DNA from: Acidobacteriota bacterium
GTDB taxonomy: Bacteria; Acidobacteriota; Vicinamibacteria; Vicinamibacterales; SCN-69-37
Reading direction: 5' to 3'
Assembly: GCA_947467605.1 (NCBI GenBank)
Contig: CANIII010000022.1
Coordinates: 1 to 64,000, forward strand
DNA: 64,000 nucleotides
Shown here: piece by piece, positions 53,950 to 64,000 of the stretch
Layout of the letters: each line of letters starts with the position of its first letter
How positions within the stretch are numbered: position 1 is the first letter of the stretch
Made by a program: the position numbers and the translations under genes
Notes under the pieces: model-generated
Told to the model about the DNA's origin: nothing
Databases searched by the model: none
What the model saw: only the letters and a program-made list of their open reading frames with translations

Positions 53950-56211
53950 CTACGCCGCTGGCAGGTCAACCGTGAAGACGGTTCCCTGCGGTTGAGCATC
54001 CTGCACCTCCACGGTGCCCCCATGCTCGGTGATGATGCGCCGCACAATCGCGAGCCCGAGACCACTGCCGCGCCCCTTGGTGGAATAGTACGGCAGGAAC
54101 AGTTTCTCGCGATCGGCCATCGGAATGCCGGGGCCGTTGTCGCTGACGGTCATCCGCACAACCCCGCTGCCCGCTTCATGCGAGGTCGCAATCCGCACGA
54201 ACGGCGGCTCGCCACTCGGCCGCGGTCCGGCCGCCACGCCACCCAGCGCATCGATCGCGTTGTCGACCAAATTGATAATCACCTGCCGCATCTGCTCGGG
54301 ATCCATCCGCACCGCCGGGACGGCGAGCCGGGCATCATGCACGAGTTCGACGGCGCCCTGCTGCAGCACGCCCCGATAGAGCCGCACGGTGTCGGCAGCG
54401 AGCACGTTCAGATCGGCCGGCACCAGCTTGGGCCCGCGCATGCGGGCGAACTGCGCGAACTCATCGACCAGTCCCTTGAGTGCCTCCACTTCCGTGATGA
54501 TCGCGCCGGTGCACTCGTCAACGAGCGCACGCGCATTCGGGGGCGCCGTGGCAAAGTTGCGCTGCAACCGCTCGGCACTCAACTGAATTGGCGTGAGGGG
54601 ATTCTTGATCTCATGGGCCAGTCGTCGCGCCACGTCACGCCACGCCGCCACACGCTGCGCACGAATGAGTGGGGTGACGTCATCGAGTACCACGACGGCA
54701 CCTTCGGACTTGCCGCCGTCAGCCACCAGCATGGTGGCCGCCACCGCGAGATGGATTTCGCGTTCTTCACGCGCCAACGTGATTTCTTCCACGAGGGCCA
54801 CCTGCCGGCCCTCGGCCGTCGCCTCGATGATCGGCAAGAGCGGCAACAGATCCTCCCGCGCAAACACCGCCACCGCGGGTCGGCCGATCGCGTGCGCATC
54901 CAGGCCCAGCACACGTTGCGCCGCGCCGTTCACGGTGGAGACGGCTCCGTCGGCCGACAGCGCGATGACGCCCGTGGCGACACGCTCGAGAATCGTCTCG
55001 ATGTAGCGACGACGCGCATCGAGCCGCTCGTGGCTCGTGCGCAGTTCGGCGGCCATCGTGTTGAACGACTCCACGAGCGACCCCAACTCGTCGCTCGAAT
55101 CGGGCTCGATGCGCAAATCCAGCTGGCCCGCGCCCACGGCGCGTGCGCCCTCAGCCAGCATCTGCACGGGGCGCGTAATGCGCTTGGCCACGAACAAGCC
55201 GAACCAAGTCGCACTGATGAGAATCAGGAGGGTCACCGCCAAAAAGAACGACAGATAGAACCCCTGCAACGGACCGCGTAACACCTTCGACTGCTGATAC
55301 TGGCTGTAGGCGTCGGCCATGCGACGCGCGTGCTCGTTGATCTGCCCGCTCAGCGCTTCTGATGCAACCACCACGCCCACCATCGCGCCACCCGGTGCAC
55401 GGACCGGAGCCGCGGCGCGGACCAGAATCCCGTCATCGATCTTGTCGTCGGCTTTCTCCGGGTGCCCCGAGGCCACGACGCGTGCAGCCAAGCGGTCGGC
55501 GGAGGCCATGGCGTGGCTCCGAGGCATGCTCGATTCACCGACCGAGGTGACAAACGCCGCATCGGCCGCGGCGCCGATACTGGCCGTGGATCGGTAGAGT
55601 TCGACCATTCCTGTCGACGTCACCGCGACCTCCGAGGCCAGCACGGGTTGCAGGACGGCTACATCACCGGCCGCGACGGCGGTCGCCGACCGCGATAACG
55701 CGCTCGCGAGCCGTTCGGCGCGCGCGGCGGCGACCGTGGCGCGATCGGTGTAGACAAGTTGCGCGATTTCGTTGGCGGCCGTCACGAGCTCATCCGCCGG
55801 CGTGCTGAACCAACGCTGGGCGGAACTGGTGATCATCTCGCTGCCGATGATCAGCACGAGCAACGAGGGAATGATCGTCATCGCCAGCAATGCGGCCACG
55901 AGTTTGGTCCGAAAGCGCGCGAACGGCAGCGCGCGGCGACGCTCGACCCACAGTTTGAAGACGTTGCGCGCCAGCACAAACACCAGCGCCACGACCATCA
56001 GCAGAATCACGGGGGACAACGCGTAGACACCGACGCTGCTGATGTACTCAGGCCGCAGTTGCTCCGTGCGCGTCGCGGCCCAGAAGAGAAACACCAGCAG
56101 CGCGACCAGACCGAACACCACGCTGCCGATCAATCGCGGGTTATCGAACAGGCGGCGTCGCGGGGGGCGCGCGACGGACTCGACGGGAGGATCAGGCGTG
56201 AGCAAGGGCAC
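53950..56211 (-). CDS. NtrY-like transmembrane sensor histidine kinase
   Basis: The 753-aa protein has two or three N-terminal membrane helices (about 30-50, 65-85, 105-125), a periplasmic region (about 130-320) after the third, another helix (about 325-345), then HAMP (VAKRITRPVQMLAEGARAVG), PAS, and the kinase core with the phospho-His533 (LAHEIKNPLTPIQL), N box (INLVDNAIDAL), G1 (SDNGPGIP) and G2 (GRGSGLGLAI) boxes. The layout matches NtrY. GTG 56211 is chosen since it is 5 nt after DUF4390; TTG 56205 is possible. Confidence 0.9.
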   Translation of the reverse strand: MPLLTPDPPVESVARPPRRRLFDNPRLIGSVVFGLVALLVFLFWAATRTEQLRPEYISSVGVYALSPVILLMVVALVFVLARNVFKLWVERRRALPFARFRTKLVAALLAMTIIPSLLVLIIGSEMITSSAQRWFSTPADELVTAANEIAQLVYTDRATVAAARAERLASALSRSATAVAAGDVAVLQPVLASEVAVTSTGMVELYRSTASIGAAADAAFVTSVGESSMPRSHAMASADRLAARVVASGHPEKADDKIDDGILVRAAAPVRAPGGAMVGVVVASEALSGQINEHARRMADAYSQYQQSKVLRGPLQGFYLSFFLAVTLLILISATWFGLFVAKRITRPVQMLAEGARAVGAGQLDLRIEPDSSDELGSLVESFNTMAAELRTSHERLDARRRYIETILERVATGVIALSADGAVSTVNGAAQRVLGLDAHAIGRPAVAVFAREDLLPLLPIIEATAEGRQVALVEEITLAREEREIHLAVAATMLVADGGKSEGAVVVLDDVTPLIRAQRVAAWRDVARRLAHEIKNPLTPIQLSAERLQRNFATAPPNARALVDECTGAIITEVEALKGLVDEFAQFARMRGPKLVPADLNVLAADTVRLYRGVLQQGAVELVHDARLAVPAVRMDPEQMRQVIINLVDNAIDALGGVAAGPRPSGEPPFVRIATSHEAGSGVVRMTVSDNGPGIPMADREKLFLPYYSTKGRGSGLGLAIVRRIITEHGGTVEVQDAQPQGTVFTVDLPAA

Positions 56212-56216
56212 AGGCG

Positions 56217-56762
56217 CTACCGGATGAACGTGAAATCCGCGCGTCCAGTCGCATCGTCGCGGCCCCACGGCCAGAGCGAGAAACTGCGACGCGGCGTCGC
56301 TCGCATCCGCACGCGCACGTAGTACTCGCCGTTCGCCTCGAGGTCATCGCCCTTCGACAGGCTGACGCGCTCGAACTCGGTCGCCCACTTCCGGACGTCA
56401 TCTTCCTTCGTGGTGCTCTCCGATGAGAACACCTGCCCGTCGGTCATCTTCGAGACCTGGAACGTGCGCGTGAGCGTGTCGTACTTGATCGACGAGGCCA
56501 CGGTGACCGTGCTGACGGTGCGATCGAACCAGATGACGGCCGCTTGTCGTAGCTCGACGACAAAGGTCAGCGTGGTCGGCAACCCGCTTTGCACCGCCTC
56601 GCGCACTTCCGTCGTGTAACTGTCACCGGCGGCGAAGGACGCAAACACGTGGCCGGCCGTGACGAGCGGCGTCACGCGGACATCAGCGGCCAGCACCAAC
56701 GCCACCACGAGGCTCCAGAGCACCAACACCACGCCGCCCCGCCGTCGCATGGTCATGGTCAT
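56217..56762 (-). CDS. DUF4390 secreted protein
   Basis: The 181-aa product has a signal peptide or membrane anchor (about 8-26) and a beta-rich domain with [20 protein letters not shown], the DUF4390 pattern, near 47-66 and [18 protein letters not shown] at the end. In beta-proteobacteria DUF4390 genes also precede NtrY/NtrX kinases, as here. The ATG overlaps the nrdR stop by 4 nt. Function unknown; it may sense or modulate the kinase in the periplasm, by context only. Confidence 0.8.
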   Translation of the reverse strand: MTMTMRRRGGVVLVLWSLVVALVLAADVRVTPLVTAGHVFASFAAGDSYTTEVREAVQSGLPTTLTFVVELRQAAVIWFDRTVSTVTVASSIKYDTLTRTFQVSKMTDGQVFSSESTTKEDDVRKWATEFERVSLSKGDDLEANGEYYVRVRMRATPRRSFSLWPWGRDDATGRADFTFIR

Positions 56763-57217
56763 TCGCGTGACTTCAAGAGGTCATTCAGTTCGTGCTTGAA
56801 TTCGTCGATGTCCCGGAAGTTGCGATAGACCGAGGCAAATCGCACATAGGCGACCTTGTCGAGTTGCTTCAGTTCTTGCATCACGTGCGCGCCGATGTCT
56901 TCGGTGGTCATCTCGCGCTCTGGCTTTTCCTGTAACGCCGTTTCGACCTTGTCGGCGATGGCCTCGAGCGCAGCGACACGCACCGGTCGCTTCTCGCACG
57001 CCTTCAGCAGACCCGCCACAAACTTCTGACGTTCAAAGCGCTCGCGTCGGCCGTCCTTCTTGACGACCATATAGGGGATTTCGTCAATGCGCTCGTAGCT
57101 GGTAAAGCGACGGCCGCACTCCAGACACTCGCGGCGGCGGCGAATGGCTTCGCCTTCCTTGCTTTCCCGGGAATCGACGACTTTGTCGCTCAGATGCCCG
57201 CAATACGGACACTTCAC
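56759..57217 (-). CDS. nrdR: Transcriptional repressor NrdR
   Basis: ATP/dATP-responsive repressor of ribonucleotide reductase genes. The 152-aa protein has the zinc ribbon [20 protein letters not shown] with a second Cys pair in [15 protein letters not shown], then an ATP-cone domain (about 49-139, [16 protein letters not shown]). Its target NrdR boxes are not in the window. It overlaps the flippase-like gene by 4 nt. Confidence 0.96.
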   Translation of the reverse strand: MKCPYCGHLSDKVVDSRESKEGEAIRRRRECLECGRRFTSYERIDEIPYMVVKKDGRRERFERQKFVAGLLKACEKRPVRVAALEAIADKVETALQEKPEREMTTEDIGAHVMQELKQLDKVAYVRFASVYRNFRDIDEFKHELNDLLKSRE

Positions 57218-58233
57218 TTAAGGCCTCCGTCAGGCTGTACGCCCCGTACGCGCGCCAGCGTCAGTCCATCTTGCGCCATGTAGGCCAACCCCAGCAGTGA
57301 AATCGGCAGGAACGACACCATATGCAGGACGATGGCGGCGGCCGATGCTTGCTCGCGACCAGCGCCCAGAAACGACGTGGCGGCCAATTGATACATGAAG
57401 TGGAAACTACCGACTCCGGCGGGGACGGGCACGGCTACGCCGACTGCGAGATACATCACGATGAGGAACGTCGAGGGGAAGGCCATCGTCAAATCCAGCG
57501 CGCGCGATGAAAACCAGATTCCCAGAGCGATGGTCAGCCAGAGCCACAGCGACCAGGCGACCGCCACAATCAGATGGCGCGGCTGTCGTAGCACCGCCAG
57601 GCCATCGACCAGCGTGTGGGCAAAGCCCTGGGCTACGGCGCCGAGTTTCGTGGGGAGCCATCCGGTGACGGTATTCGCCCAGCGACGCAGCGTCTCGGGC
57701 CGGCCTGCGCCAAACACCAAACCGACGAGCGCGATACCAGCCACCGCGGCAGTGGCGAGCCCCGCCCCCTTCACTTGGGGACCGACGTCGATCGTCGAGG
57801 TCAGCAGAAACACACCGAAGAGCAGCATCACAGTCGACAGATCGAGCAGCCGCTCGATCAGGATCGTGGCAAACGCCGCGGGTGCGCTGACCGGTTCGGC
57901 CCGCGAGACCAAATACGGCCGCAGGAATTCGCCGAGTCGGCCCGGCAACACGTTGGTCGCCGTGAAGCCGATCACGGTGATCCGAAAGCTGTTGCGAAAC
58001 GACACGCCCCCGATGGGCGCCAATAAGGCCTGCCACCGCCACGCGCGGAACGTATATGTCAGTACGGTCACCACGACCGCGGCCGCAATGTCGGTGAGAT
58101 GTGCCCCGGCCAGGGCGCGCCCCAGTTGGTGGAGGTCGATGCCGTGGAGAAACCACGCGAGCAGCGCGACCGTGAATGCCGCGACGACCACGGTCTGCCA
58201 GGGGAAACCGCGGTTGGGCGCAACGGATGTCAT
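57214..58233 (-). CDS. Flippase-like membrane protein, LPTD/UPF0104 (YbhN/AglD type)
   Basis: The 339-aa protein has about seven or eight membrane helices and the family marks RAWRWQALL near 61-69, the [17 protein letters not shown] segment, and [15 protein letters not shown]. Members move polyisoprenoid- or aminoacyl-lipids across membranes (MprF, AglD relatives); the lipid here is unknown. It starts 44 nt from the divergent DUF4097 gene. Confidence 0.85.
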   Translation of the reverse strand: MTSVAPNRGFPWQTVVVAAFTVALLAWFLHGIDLHQLGRALAGAHLTDIAAAVVVTVLTYTFRAWRWQALLAPIGGVSFRNSFRITVIGFTATNVLPGRLGEFLRPYLVSRAEPVSAPAAFATILIERLLDLSTVMLLFGVFLLTSTIDVGPQVKGAGLATAAVAGIALVGLVFGAGRPETLRRWANTVTGWLPTKLGAVAQGFAHTLVDGLAVLRQPRHLIVAVAWSLWLWLTIALGIWFSSRALDLTMAFPSTFLIVMYLAVGVAVPVPAGVGSFHFMYQLAATSFLGAGREQASAAAIVLHMVSFLPISLLGLAYMAQDGLTLARVRGVQPDGGLK

Positions 58234-58277
58234 CAGGCGGGCAGCATTGTTCGTACTATAAGATTGGCGGCAAGTCT

Positions 58278-59396
58278 ATGGGAAAACGAGAGTTACTGAT
58301 TGCGTTGGCGTTCATCGTGGCCGGCACAGTCGCGTTTCAATTCAGCGCACCCCCCGCGAAAGATGCGGCGGCCGGGTTCTCGTTTGCCAAGTTGATTGAT
58401 TCGGCACGTCGTGGAATGCGCGGCAATCAGGCCTACACGGCGCCGGCGCGCACCACGGCCTACCCGGTTGACGCCGACATCCGGGAGCTGCGCCTGCAAG
58501 GCGCGAACGGCCCCGTAAAGATCGTCGGCGACGCGCGCACCGACGTCTCGCTGGAACTCACGGTCCGTTCGACCGGCGAGAACGAAGCGGCGGCCATCGC
58601 CATCGCGAACAAGACGACGGTCAAAGAGGACCGGGTCGGCGGCGTACTCACGCTCCAGATCGTGTTTCCGAAAGAAGAGAGTCAGACCTCGGCGATGGTG
58701 CTGAAAGTGCCGCAGCGGTTGGCCGTGCGCATGGACGGCTCGCGGGAGACGACGATCACCAACGTCAGCGCCGTAGAACTCACGAGTGCGGCGCGCGGTA
58801 CCACGCAAATTGACCACATTGCCGGGCGCGTGTCGGGCGAACAAAGCGGCGGCACGATCACGCTCGCGTCGGTTGGTGCGCTGAAGATGACCTTGACCCG
58901 CGCACGCGGACGGATCAGCGAGATCCTCGGCGAGGCCTCCCTCGACGTCCGCGACGGCGACACCGAGATCATCACGTCTCGCGGACCATTGACGATTGAG
59001 GAACGCCGCGGCGACATCACGATTCGTGCGCACAAAGGGCCGGTCAACGTGTCCGGCTCCGACGGCCGGGTGCGCATCGAGGGGTCGACGGCCGAGGTGA
59101 CACTCGATCTGCGACGTGCTGAAGTGGATGTTGAGCTCGCGACCGGCATGGGCGGTAGCCTCGTGACGAGCGACGAGGAATTGCGCGTGACGTGGAGCGA
59201 CCCGGCCAACGTGCATCTGGACGCGGTCGCGACCAACTCGACGATCGATGCCGCCGACTGGGCACTGACCGCCACGAAGTCTGGTAACGACTCGCGACTC
59301 GACGCCGTACTCGGCCAGAAGACGTCGGCGGCGCCGCGGCTGTCATTGCGGAATCAAAACGCGACCATCGTCATCAAGAAATCAAGAAGAAAATAA
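58278..59396 (+). CDS. DUF4097-family putative adhesin, membrane-anchored
   Basis: The 372-aa protein has an uncleaved-looking N-terminal helix (MGKRELLIALAFIVAGTVAF) and a long right-handed beta-helix-like region (about 65-340) with repeated short strands (ITNVSAVELTSAARGTTQID, ITLASVGALKMTL), the DUF4097 pattern. Probably periplasmic or surface. ATG 58278 is set by the membrane helix. A TACTAT at 58254-58259 may be its -10. Function unknown. Confidence 0.75.
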   Translation: MGKRELLIALAFIVAGTVAFQFSAPPAKDAAAGFSFAKLIDSARRGMRGNQAYTAPARTTAYPVDADIRELRLQGANGPVKIVGDARTDVSLELTVRSTGENEAAAIAIANKTTVKEDRVGGVLTLQIVFPKEESQTSAMVLKVPQRLAVRMDGSRETTITNVSAVELTSAARGTTQIDHIAGRVSGEQSGGTITLASVGALKMTLTRARGRISEILGEASLDVRDGDTEIITSRGPLTIEERRGDITIRAHKGPVNVSGSDGRVRIEGSTAEVTLDLRRAEVDVELATGMGGSLVTSDEELRVTWSDPANVHLDAVATNSTIDAADWALTATKSGNDSRLDAVLGQKTSAAPRLSLRNQNATIVIKKSRRK

Positions 59397-59420
59397 TCCG
59401 CGGGAAAGCGTCGCAACTAC

Positions 59421-59449
59421 TTGACCTCGCTCGCAGACGTGCGTACGCT
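59421..59449 (+). promoter_or_regulatory. Promoter of purC
   Basis: TTGACC (59421-59426) and TACGCT (59444-59449) with a 17-nt spacer. Initiation near 59456 lies 13 nt before ATG 59469, which favours that start over the longer frame. Confidence 0.65.
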
Positions 59450-59468
59450 TCCTGTTCTTCATCACCCG

Positions 59469-60377
59469 ATGGCATCTTCACTCGTCCTTGAAACGAATCT
59501 CACCGGTCTCACGTTGCAGCGTCGCGGCAAAGTGCGCGACGTCTACGATCTTGGCGAACATTTGCTGATCGTCGCCACCGATCGCATCTCGGCGTTCGAC
59601 TATGTGCTGGGCTCAGGCATTCCCGACAAGGGGAAGGTGCTGACGCAACTGTCGGCATTCTGGTTCGAGAAGATCGTCGGGGATCTGGTGCCGCATCACC
59701 TGGTCTCGATCGACGTCGCGGACTTCCCTGCCGAGACCCGACCGCATCACGAGATCCTGCATGGCCGTTCCATGCTCGTGCGGAAGACGAATCCGTTGCA
59801 GGTGGAATGCGTGGCCCGGGGCTTTCTCTCCGGTTCCGGCCTTAAGGACTACAACAAGACGGGCGCGGTCTGCGGACACGCGCTTCCGGCAGGCCTGCGC
59901 GACTCGGATCGCCTGCCGTCGCCGATCTTCACGCCGGCGACCAAGGCCGAATCGGGCCACGACGAAAATATCAGCGAATCGACCGCCGGCGACATCGTCG
60001 GTCACGCGCTCATCGCCAAGCTTCGCGACCTCACGTTGGCAATTTACGCCCGTGGCGTTGCTCACGCCGAAACCTGCGGCATCATCATCGCGGACACCAA
60101 GTTCGAATTTGGACTCGCCGGCCCTGACAACTCAGAGCTGGTGCTGATCGACGAAGTCCTCACGCCGGACTCGTCGCGCTTCTGGCCCAAGGCGCTTTAC
60201 GCGCCCGGCCAGAGCCAGCCGAGCTACGACAAGCAGTTCGTCCGCGACTACCTCGAAGACATTCAGTGGAACAAACAGCCTCCGGTACCAGCACTGCCCG
60301 ACGACGTGATCGCACGCACACGGGCGAAATACTTCGAAGCGTACCGCCTGCTCTCGGGGCGCGAGCTGGATGTGTAG
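59469..60377 (+). CDS. purC: SAICAR synthetase, long (yeast-type) form
   Basis: Joins CAIR and aspartate in purine synthesis. The 302-aa product has GKVRDVYDLGEHLLIVATDR near 20-39, SAFDYVLG, CVARGFLSGSG, the KAESGHDENIS stretch, IIADTKFEFGL and LIDEVLTPDSSRFWP. About 300 aa is the length of the yeast-type enzymes, longer than the 237-aa E. coli form. Start 59469 is placed by the promoter spacing. Confidence 0.95.
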   Translation: MASSLVLETNLTGLTLQRRGKVRDVYDLGEHLLIVATDRISAFDYVLGSGIPDKGKVLTQLSAFWFEKIVGDLVPHHLVSIDVADFPAETRPHHEILHGRSMLVRKTNPLQVECVARGFLSGSGLKDYNKTGAVCGHALPAGLRDSDRLPSPIFTPATKAESGHDENISESTAGDIVGHALIAKLRDLTLAIYARGVAHAETCGIIIADTKFEFGLAGPDNSELVLIDEVLTPDSSRFWPKALYAPGQSQPSYDKQFVRDYLEDIQWNKQPPVPALPDDVIARTRAKYFEAYRLLSGRELDV

Positions 60378-60403
60378 CGGCTCCGGCCGTCAAGCAACCG
60401 TCA

Positions 60404-60616
60404 ATGCTGCGCGAAGATCTCGATAAGCTCATCCAGTCCATGATCGAACGGGGCATCCTGTTCGATGATGCGCACAAGGAATTCGAGCGCATGTTTATCG
60501 TGCGCGCCCTCGCCAAGAGTAACTTCAACGTGTGCAAGGCGGCCAAGATGACGGGGCTGCATCGCAACACGCTGAGCCGCAAGATGGCGTCGTACAAGAT
60601 CCGCAAGACCGCCTAA
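60404..60616 (+). CDS. Stand-alone Fis-type DNA-binding protein
   Basis: The 70-aa product consists of a dimerising helix pair (MLREDLDKLIQSMIERGILF) and a Fis/NtrC-type HTH (NVCKAAKMTGLHRNTLSRKM). It lacks AAA+ and receiver domains. ATG 60404 is 26 nt after purC. A nucleoid-protein or small-regulator role is likely; targets are unknown. Confidence 0.85.
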   Translation: MLREDLDKLIQSMIERGILFDDAHKEFERMFIVRALAKSNFNVCKAAKMTGLHRNTLSRKMASYKIRKTA

Positions 60617-60624
60617 CCCGGCGA

Positions 60625-60653
60625 TTGCCCTCCCACACCCCGTTTGCTATAGT
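60625..60653 (+). promoter_or_regulatory. Promoter of groESL
   Basis: TTGCCC (60625-60630) and TATAGT (60648-60653) with a 17-nt spacer and a TGC before the -10. The last -10 base is the first base of the CIRCE-like operator. Confidence 0.75.
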
Positions 60654-60679
60654 TAGCAGTCGCAGGCACTGACTGCTAA
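60653..60679 (+). promoter_or_regulatory. Variant CIRCE operator (HrcA site)
   Basis: TTAGCAGTC-N9-GACTGCTAA, a perfect 9-9-9 inverted repeat. The classical CIRCE is TTAGCACTC-N9-GAGTGCTAA, so one position differs symmetrically in both arms. Overlap with the -10 fits repression by HrcA; hrcA is not in the window. Confidence 0.88.
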
Positions 60680-60721
60680 CAGTCAGTGCAATGGACTGCC
60701 AGCACAGACGAGGGAACCCCA

Positions 60722-62658
<1,937 letters not shown>

Positions 62659-62696
62659 GCCCCCCCGTCACGTCGAACGTTGAAAGATAGAAGTCG

Positions 62697-62733
62697 AAAG
62701 GTCCGGGTGGCAATGGCCACTCGGACCTTTTTT
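62697..62733 (+). terminator. Rho-independent terminator of groESL
   Basis: A 13-bp stem with one G-U pair (62699-62711 with 62716-62728), loop AATG, extended by A-T pairs to 62697/62730, then six T residues. Confidence 0.88.
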
Positions 62734-62737
62734 CATT

Positions 62738-63475
62738 TCACCGCAGCGTGAATTGCAGTTCGAAGGTGATGATGCACGCGATGGGCTTGCCGTCCTTCTT
62801 GCAGGGGCGAAATGGCGTGGCAAGGGCGGCGCGTCTCGCGGCTTCGTCGAGGCCAAACAGGCGGTCGAGCGATTTGATCACGCGCACGTCAGTCACTTTT
62901 CCCGAAACATCAAGAACAGCTTCAAGGACCACCGGCCCCTGCAGCTTGGCGCGCATCGCTTCAGCGGTGTACTGCGGCTTCACTTCCATGACGCGGTACG
63001 GCATCTCGATGCCACCCGAGCCGCCAATCCCTGTGTCGCCAAAGCCGGGGCCAGCGCTGGGGCCAAGACCGGGACCCTGACCGGTACCGTTGCCCGTGCC
63101 CGGACCGCCGCCGCGAGGCACGGCGACGGCACCATTCACACCTGAAGCCGCGAGCAGCGCGTCTGGACTGGTCATCACGGGCGCGTTCAACGCCGGGGGC
63201 GGATCGGCCGGTGCGGCCGAGACGATGGGCACGACTGTCATCGGTTGTGGCTTGGGTATCGCCGCAGGCGTCGGCGGCGCCGGCGCAGGGCTTCCGCCGC
63301 CACCACGGCTCGATCCGGGCGCCGAAGCCACGTAGATCAACTGCTGATTCGACTTCACCAGTGGCAGTTGGTCCGGGCTATTGGCGGGCTGATTCAGGAC
63401 GAAGAGCAACGCCAAGAAACCCAGGGCGTGCATCCCGAGCGAGACGGCCTGAGCGAAATAGGTGCGCGTCTTCAT
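62738..63475 (-). CDS. TonB-type energy transducer protein
   Basis: The 245-aa protein has an N-terminal membrane helix (about 8-27, AVSLGMHALGFLALLFVL), a long Pro/Gly/Ala-rich linker (about 50-150) with PGTGNGTGQGPGLGPSAGPG, and a C-terminal TonB domain with KPQYTAEAMRAKLQGPVVLE, DVRVIKSLDRLFGLDEAA and FRPCKKDGKPIACIITFELQ. ATG 63475 begins the membrane helix; the frame extends upstream without support. No exbB/exbD is in the window. Its neighbour is a paralog. Confidence 0.85.
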   Translation of the reverse strand: MKTRTYFAQAVSLGMHALGFLALLFVLNQPANSPDQLPLVKSNQQLIYVASAPGSSRGGGGSPAPAPPTPAAIPKPQPMTVVPIVSAAPADPPPALNAPVMTSPDALLAASGVNGAVAVPRGGGPGTGNGTGQGPGLGPSAGPGFGDTGIGGSGGIEMPYRVMEVKPQYTAEAMRAKLQGPVVLEAVLDVSGKVTDVRVIKSLDRLFGLDEAARRAALATPFRPCKKDGKPIACIITFELQFTLR

Positions 63476-63537
63476 GACGCATAGGACGGCGCCCCCGGCC
63501 CGTTGGACGGGACAGGAGGACGCTCGTGGTGGGTAGC

Positions 63538-64000
63538 CTAGCGAAGGGTGAACTGGAGTTCGAAGACGACGAGGCACGGCACCGGAGTGCCCTGCTTCTT
63601 GCACGGGATAAACGGCGTCGCGAGCACCGCCTTGCGCGCTTGTTCGTCGAGGCCAAACACTTTGTCGAGCGAGCGAATCACGCGCACTTCAGAGACTTTG
63701 CCGTCGACACCAATCACGGCTTCGAGTTCGACGGTGCCCTGAATCTTCGCGCGCATCGCCTCGGGGGTGTACTGAGGCTTCTGCTCGCGCAGTCGCACGG
63801 GATTCTCCACGCCGTTACCCGGACGGTACGCGCCACCGCCAAACCCGCCGCCGGTGCCCGGACCAAGTCCCGATCCTTCCCCTGTGCCGACGCCCGTGCC
63901 TTTGCCCCCACCGCCAGCCGGCATCGCAATCGCGCCGACGGTCGCACCGGCTGCCGACAGCAGAACATTCGGCGCCGTCATCACGGGCGCATCAAGCGAC
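63538..64000 (-). CDS. Second TonB-type protein, 5' end beyond the window
   Basis: The frame is open to the window edge, so the N-terminal helix is missing. The visible 153 residues have a Gly-rich linker (GGGGKGTGVGTGEGSGLGPG) and a TonB C-terminal domain closely parallel to the upstream-listed paralog: KPQYTPEAMRAKIQGTVELE, RVIRSLDKVFGLDEQARK and FIPCKKQGTPVPCLVVFELQ. Linker sequence APVMTAPN also matches the paralog (APVMTSPD). A tandem duplication is the simplest explanation. Confidence 0.85.
   Translation of the reverse strand, partial: SLDAPVMTAPNVLLSAAGATVGAIAMPAGGGGKGTGVGTGEGSGLGPGTGGGFGGGAYRPGNGVENPVRLREQKPQYTPEAMRAKIQGTVELEAVIGVDGKVSEVRVIRSLDKVFGLDEQARKAVLATPFIPCKKQGTPVPCLVVFELQFTLR

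Overview
The window is about 64 kb of GC-rich, densely coding bacterial chromosome with almost entirely core genes. A complete Kdo (LPS) pathway, LolA, TonB proteins, a lipoprotein secretin and a PilQ secretin point to a diderm. The gene orders (pilMNOPQ next to pepP-accB-accC; ffh-rpsP-khpA-rimM-trmD-rplS-rnhB; rplM-rpsI-rpsB-tsf-pyrH-frr), the long palindromic repeats and the protein style suggest an Acidobacteriota chromosome, possibly class Vicinamibacteria. That placement is inference from memory of such genomes, not from a search. No phage, IS transposase, rRNA, CRISPR or defence locus was seen. No gene-free stretch exceeds about 245 nt; the longest is 19511-19753, which holds promoters.

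Layout. 1-332: 3'-truncated secreted-protein gene (minus) whose C-terminus reads through a perfect palindrome. 383-7001 (plus): kdsB-pyrG-kdsA-kdsD-kdsC-lapB-coaE, a CMP-Kdo supply operon that also carries CTP synthase and the LPS-assembly/LpxC-control protein LapB. 6958-9403 (minus): folD and an amino-acid permease. 9524-19510 (minus): one tightly coupled run, pilM-pilN-pilO-pilP-pilQ, two lipoproteins (one with PKD domains), a TPR protein, pepP, accB, accC, thiE, with a sigma-54-like promoter in front of pilM. 19685-25752 (plus): rplM-rpsI-rpsB-(terminator)-tsf-(terminator)-pyrH-frr-thrC-asparaginase. 25830-29823: pfkA (minus), tRNA-Ala(CGC), a small ORF, lolA and a TPR/secretin lipoprotein.

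29827-36696: a wall synthesis and recycling cluster on the minus strand (nagZ-ldcA-mpl-murB-murA), divergent by 12 nt from a GHMP kinase and a 64-aa protein. The ligase here is Mpl, not MurC, and MurA carries Asp in place of the fosfomycin-reactive Cys. 36697-42633 (minus): ffh-rpsP-khpA-rimM-trmD-rplS-rnhB, a small membrane protein, a TenI-like protein and RodZ. 42732-51581 (minus): TPR, zinc-ribbon/RDD protein, pgpA, cinA, gpsA, ftsY, ribD, ribE, ribBA. 51654-58233: ftcD (plus), then minus-strand flippase-like protein, nrdR, DUF4390, NtrY-like kinase and NtrC-like regulator. 58278-64000: DUF4097 protein, purC, a stand-alone Fis-type HTH, groES-groEL under a variant CIRCE operator, and two tandem TonB-type genes (minus), the second cut by the window edge.

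Most junctions inside operons are 1-20 nt overlaps (ATGA/GTGA/TGATG), so translational coupling is pervasive. Several promoters place the expected transcription start almost on the start codon, suggesting leaderless or nearly leaderless mRNAs. No clearly new multi-gene system was found. The best leads are the MurA active-site substitution, the recycling cluster with its unassigned GHMP kinase, the symmetric divergent promoter, the extra lipoproteins of the pil operon with a low-complexity repeat over a start codon, and palindromic repeats including one that is translated.
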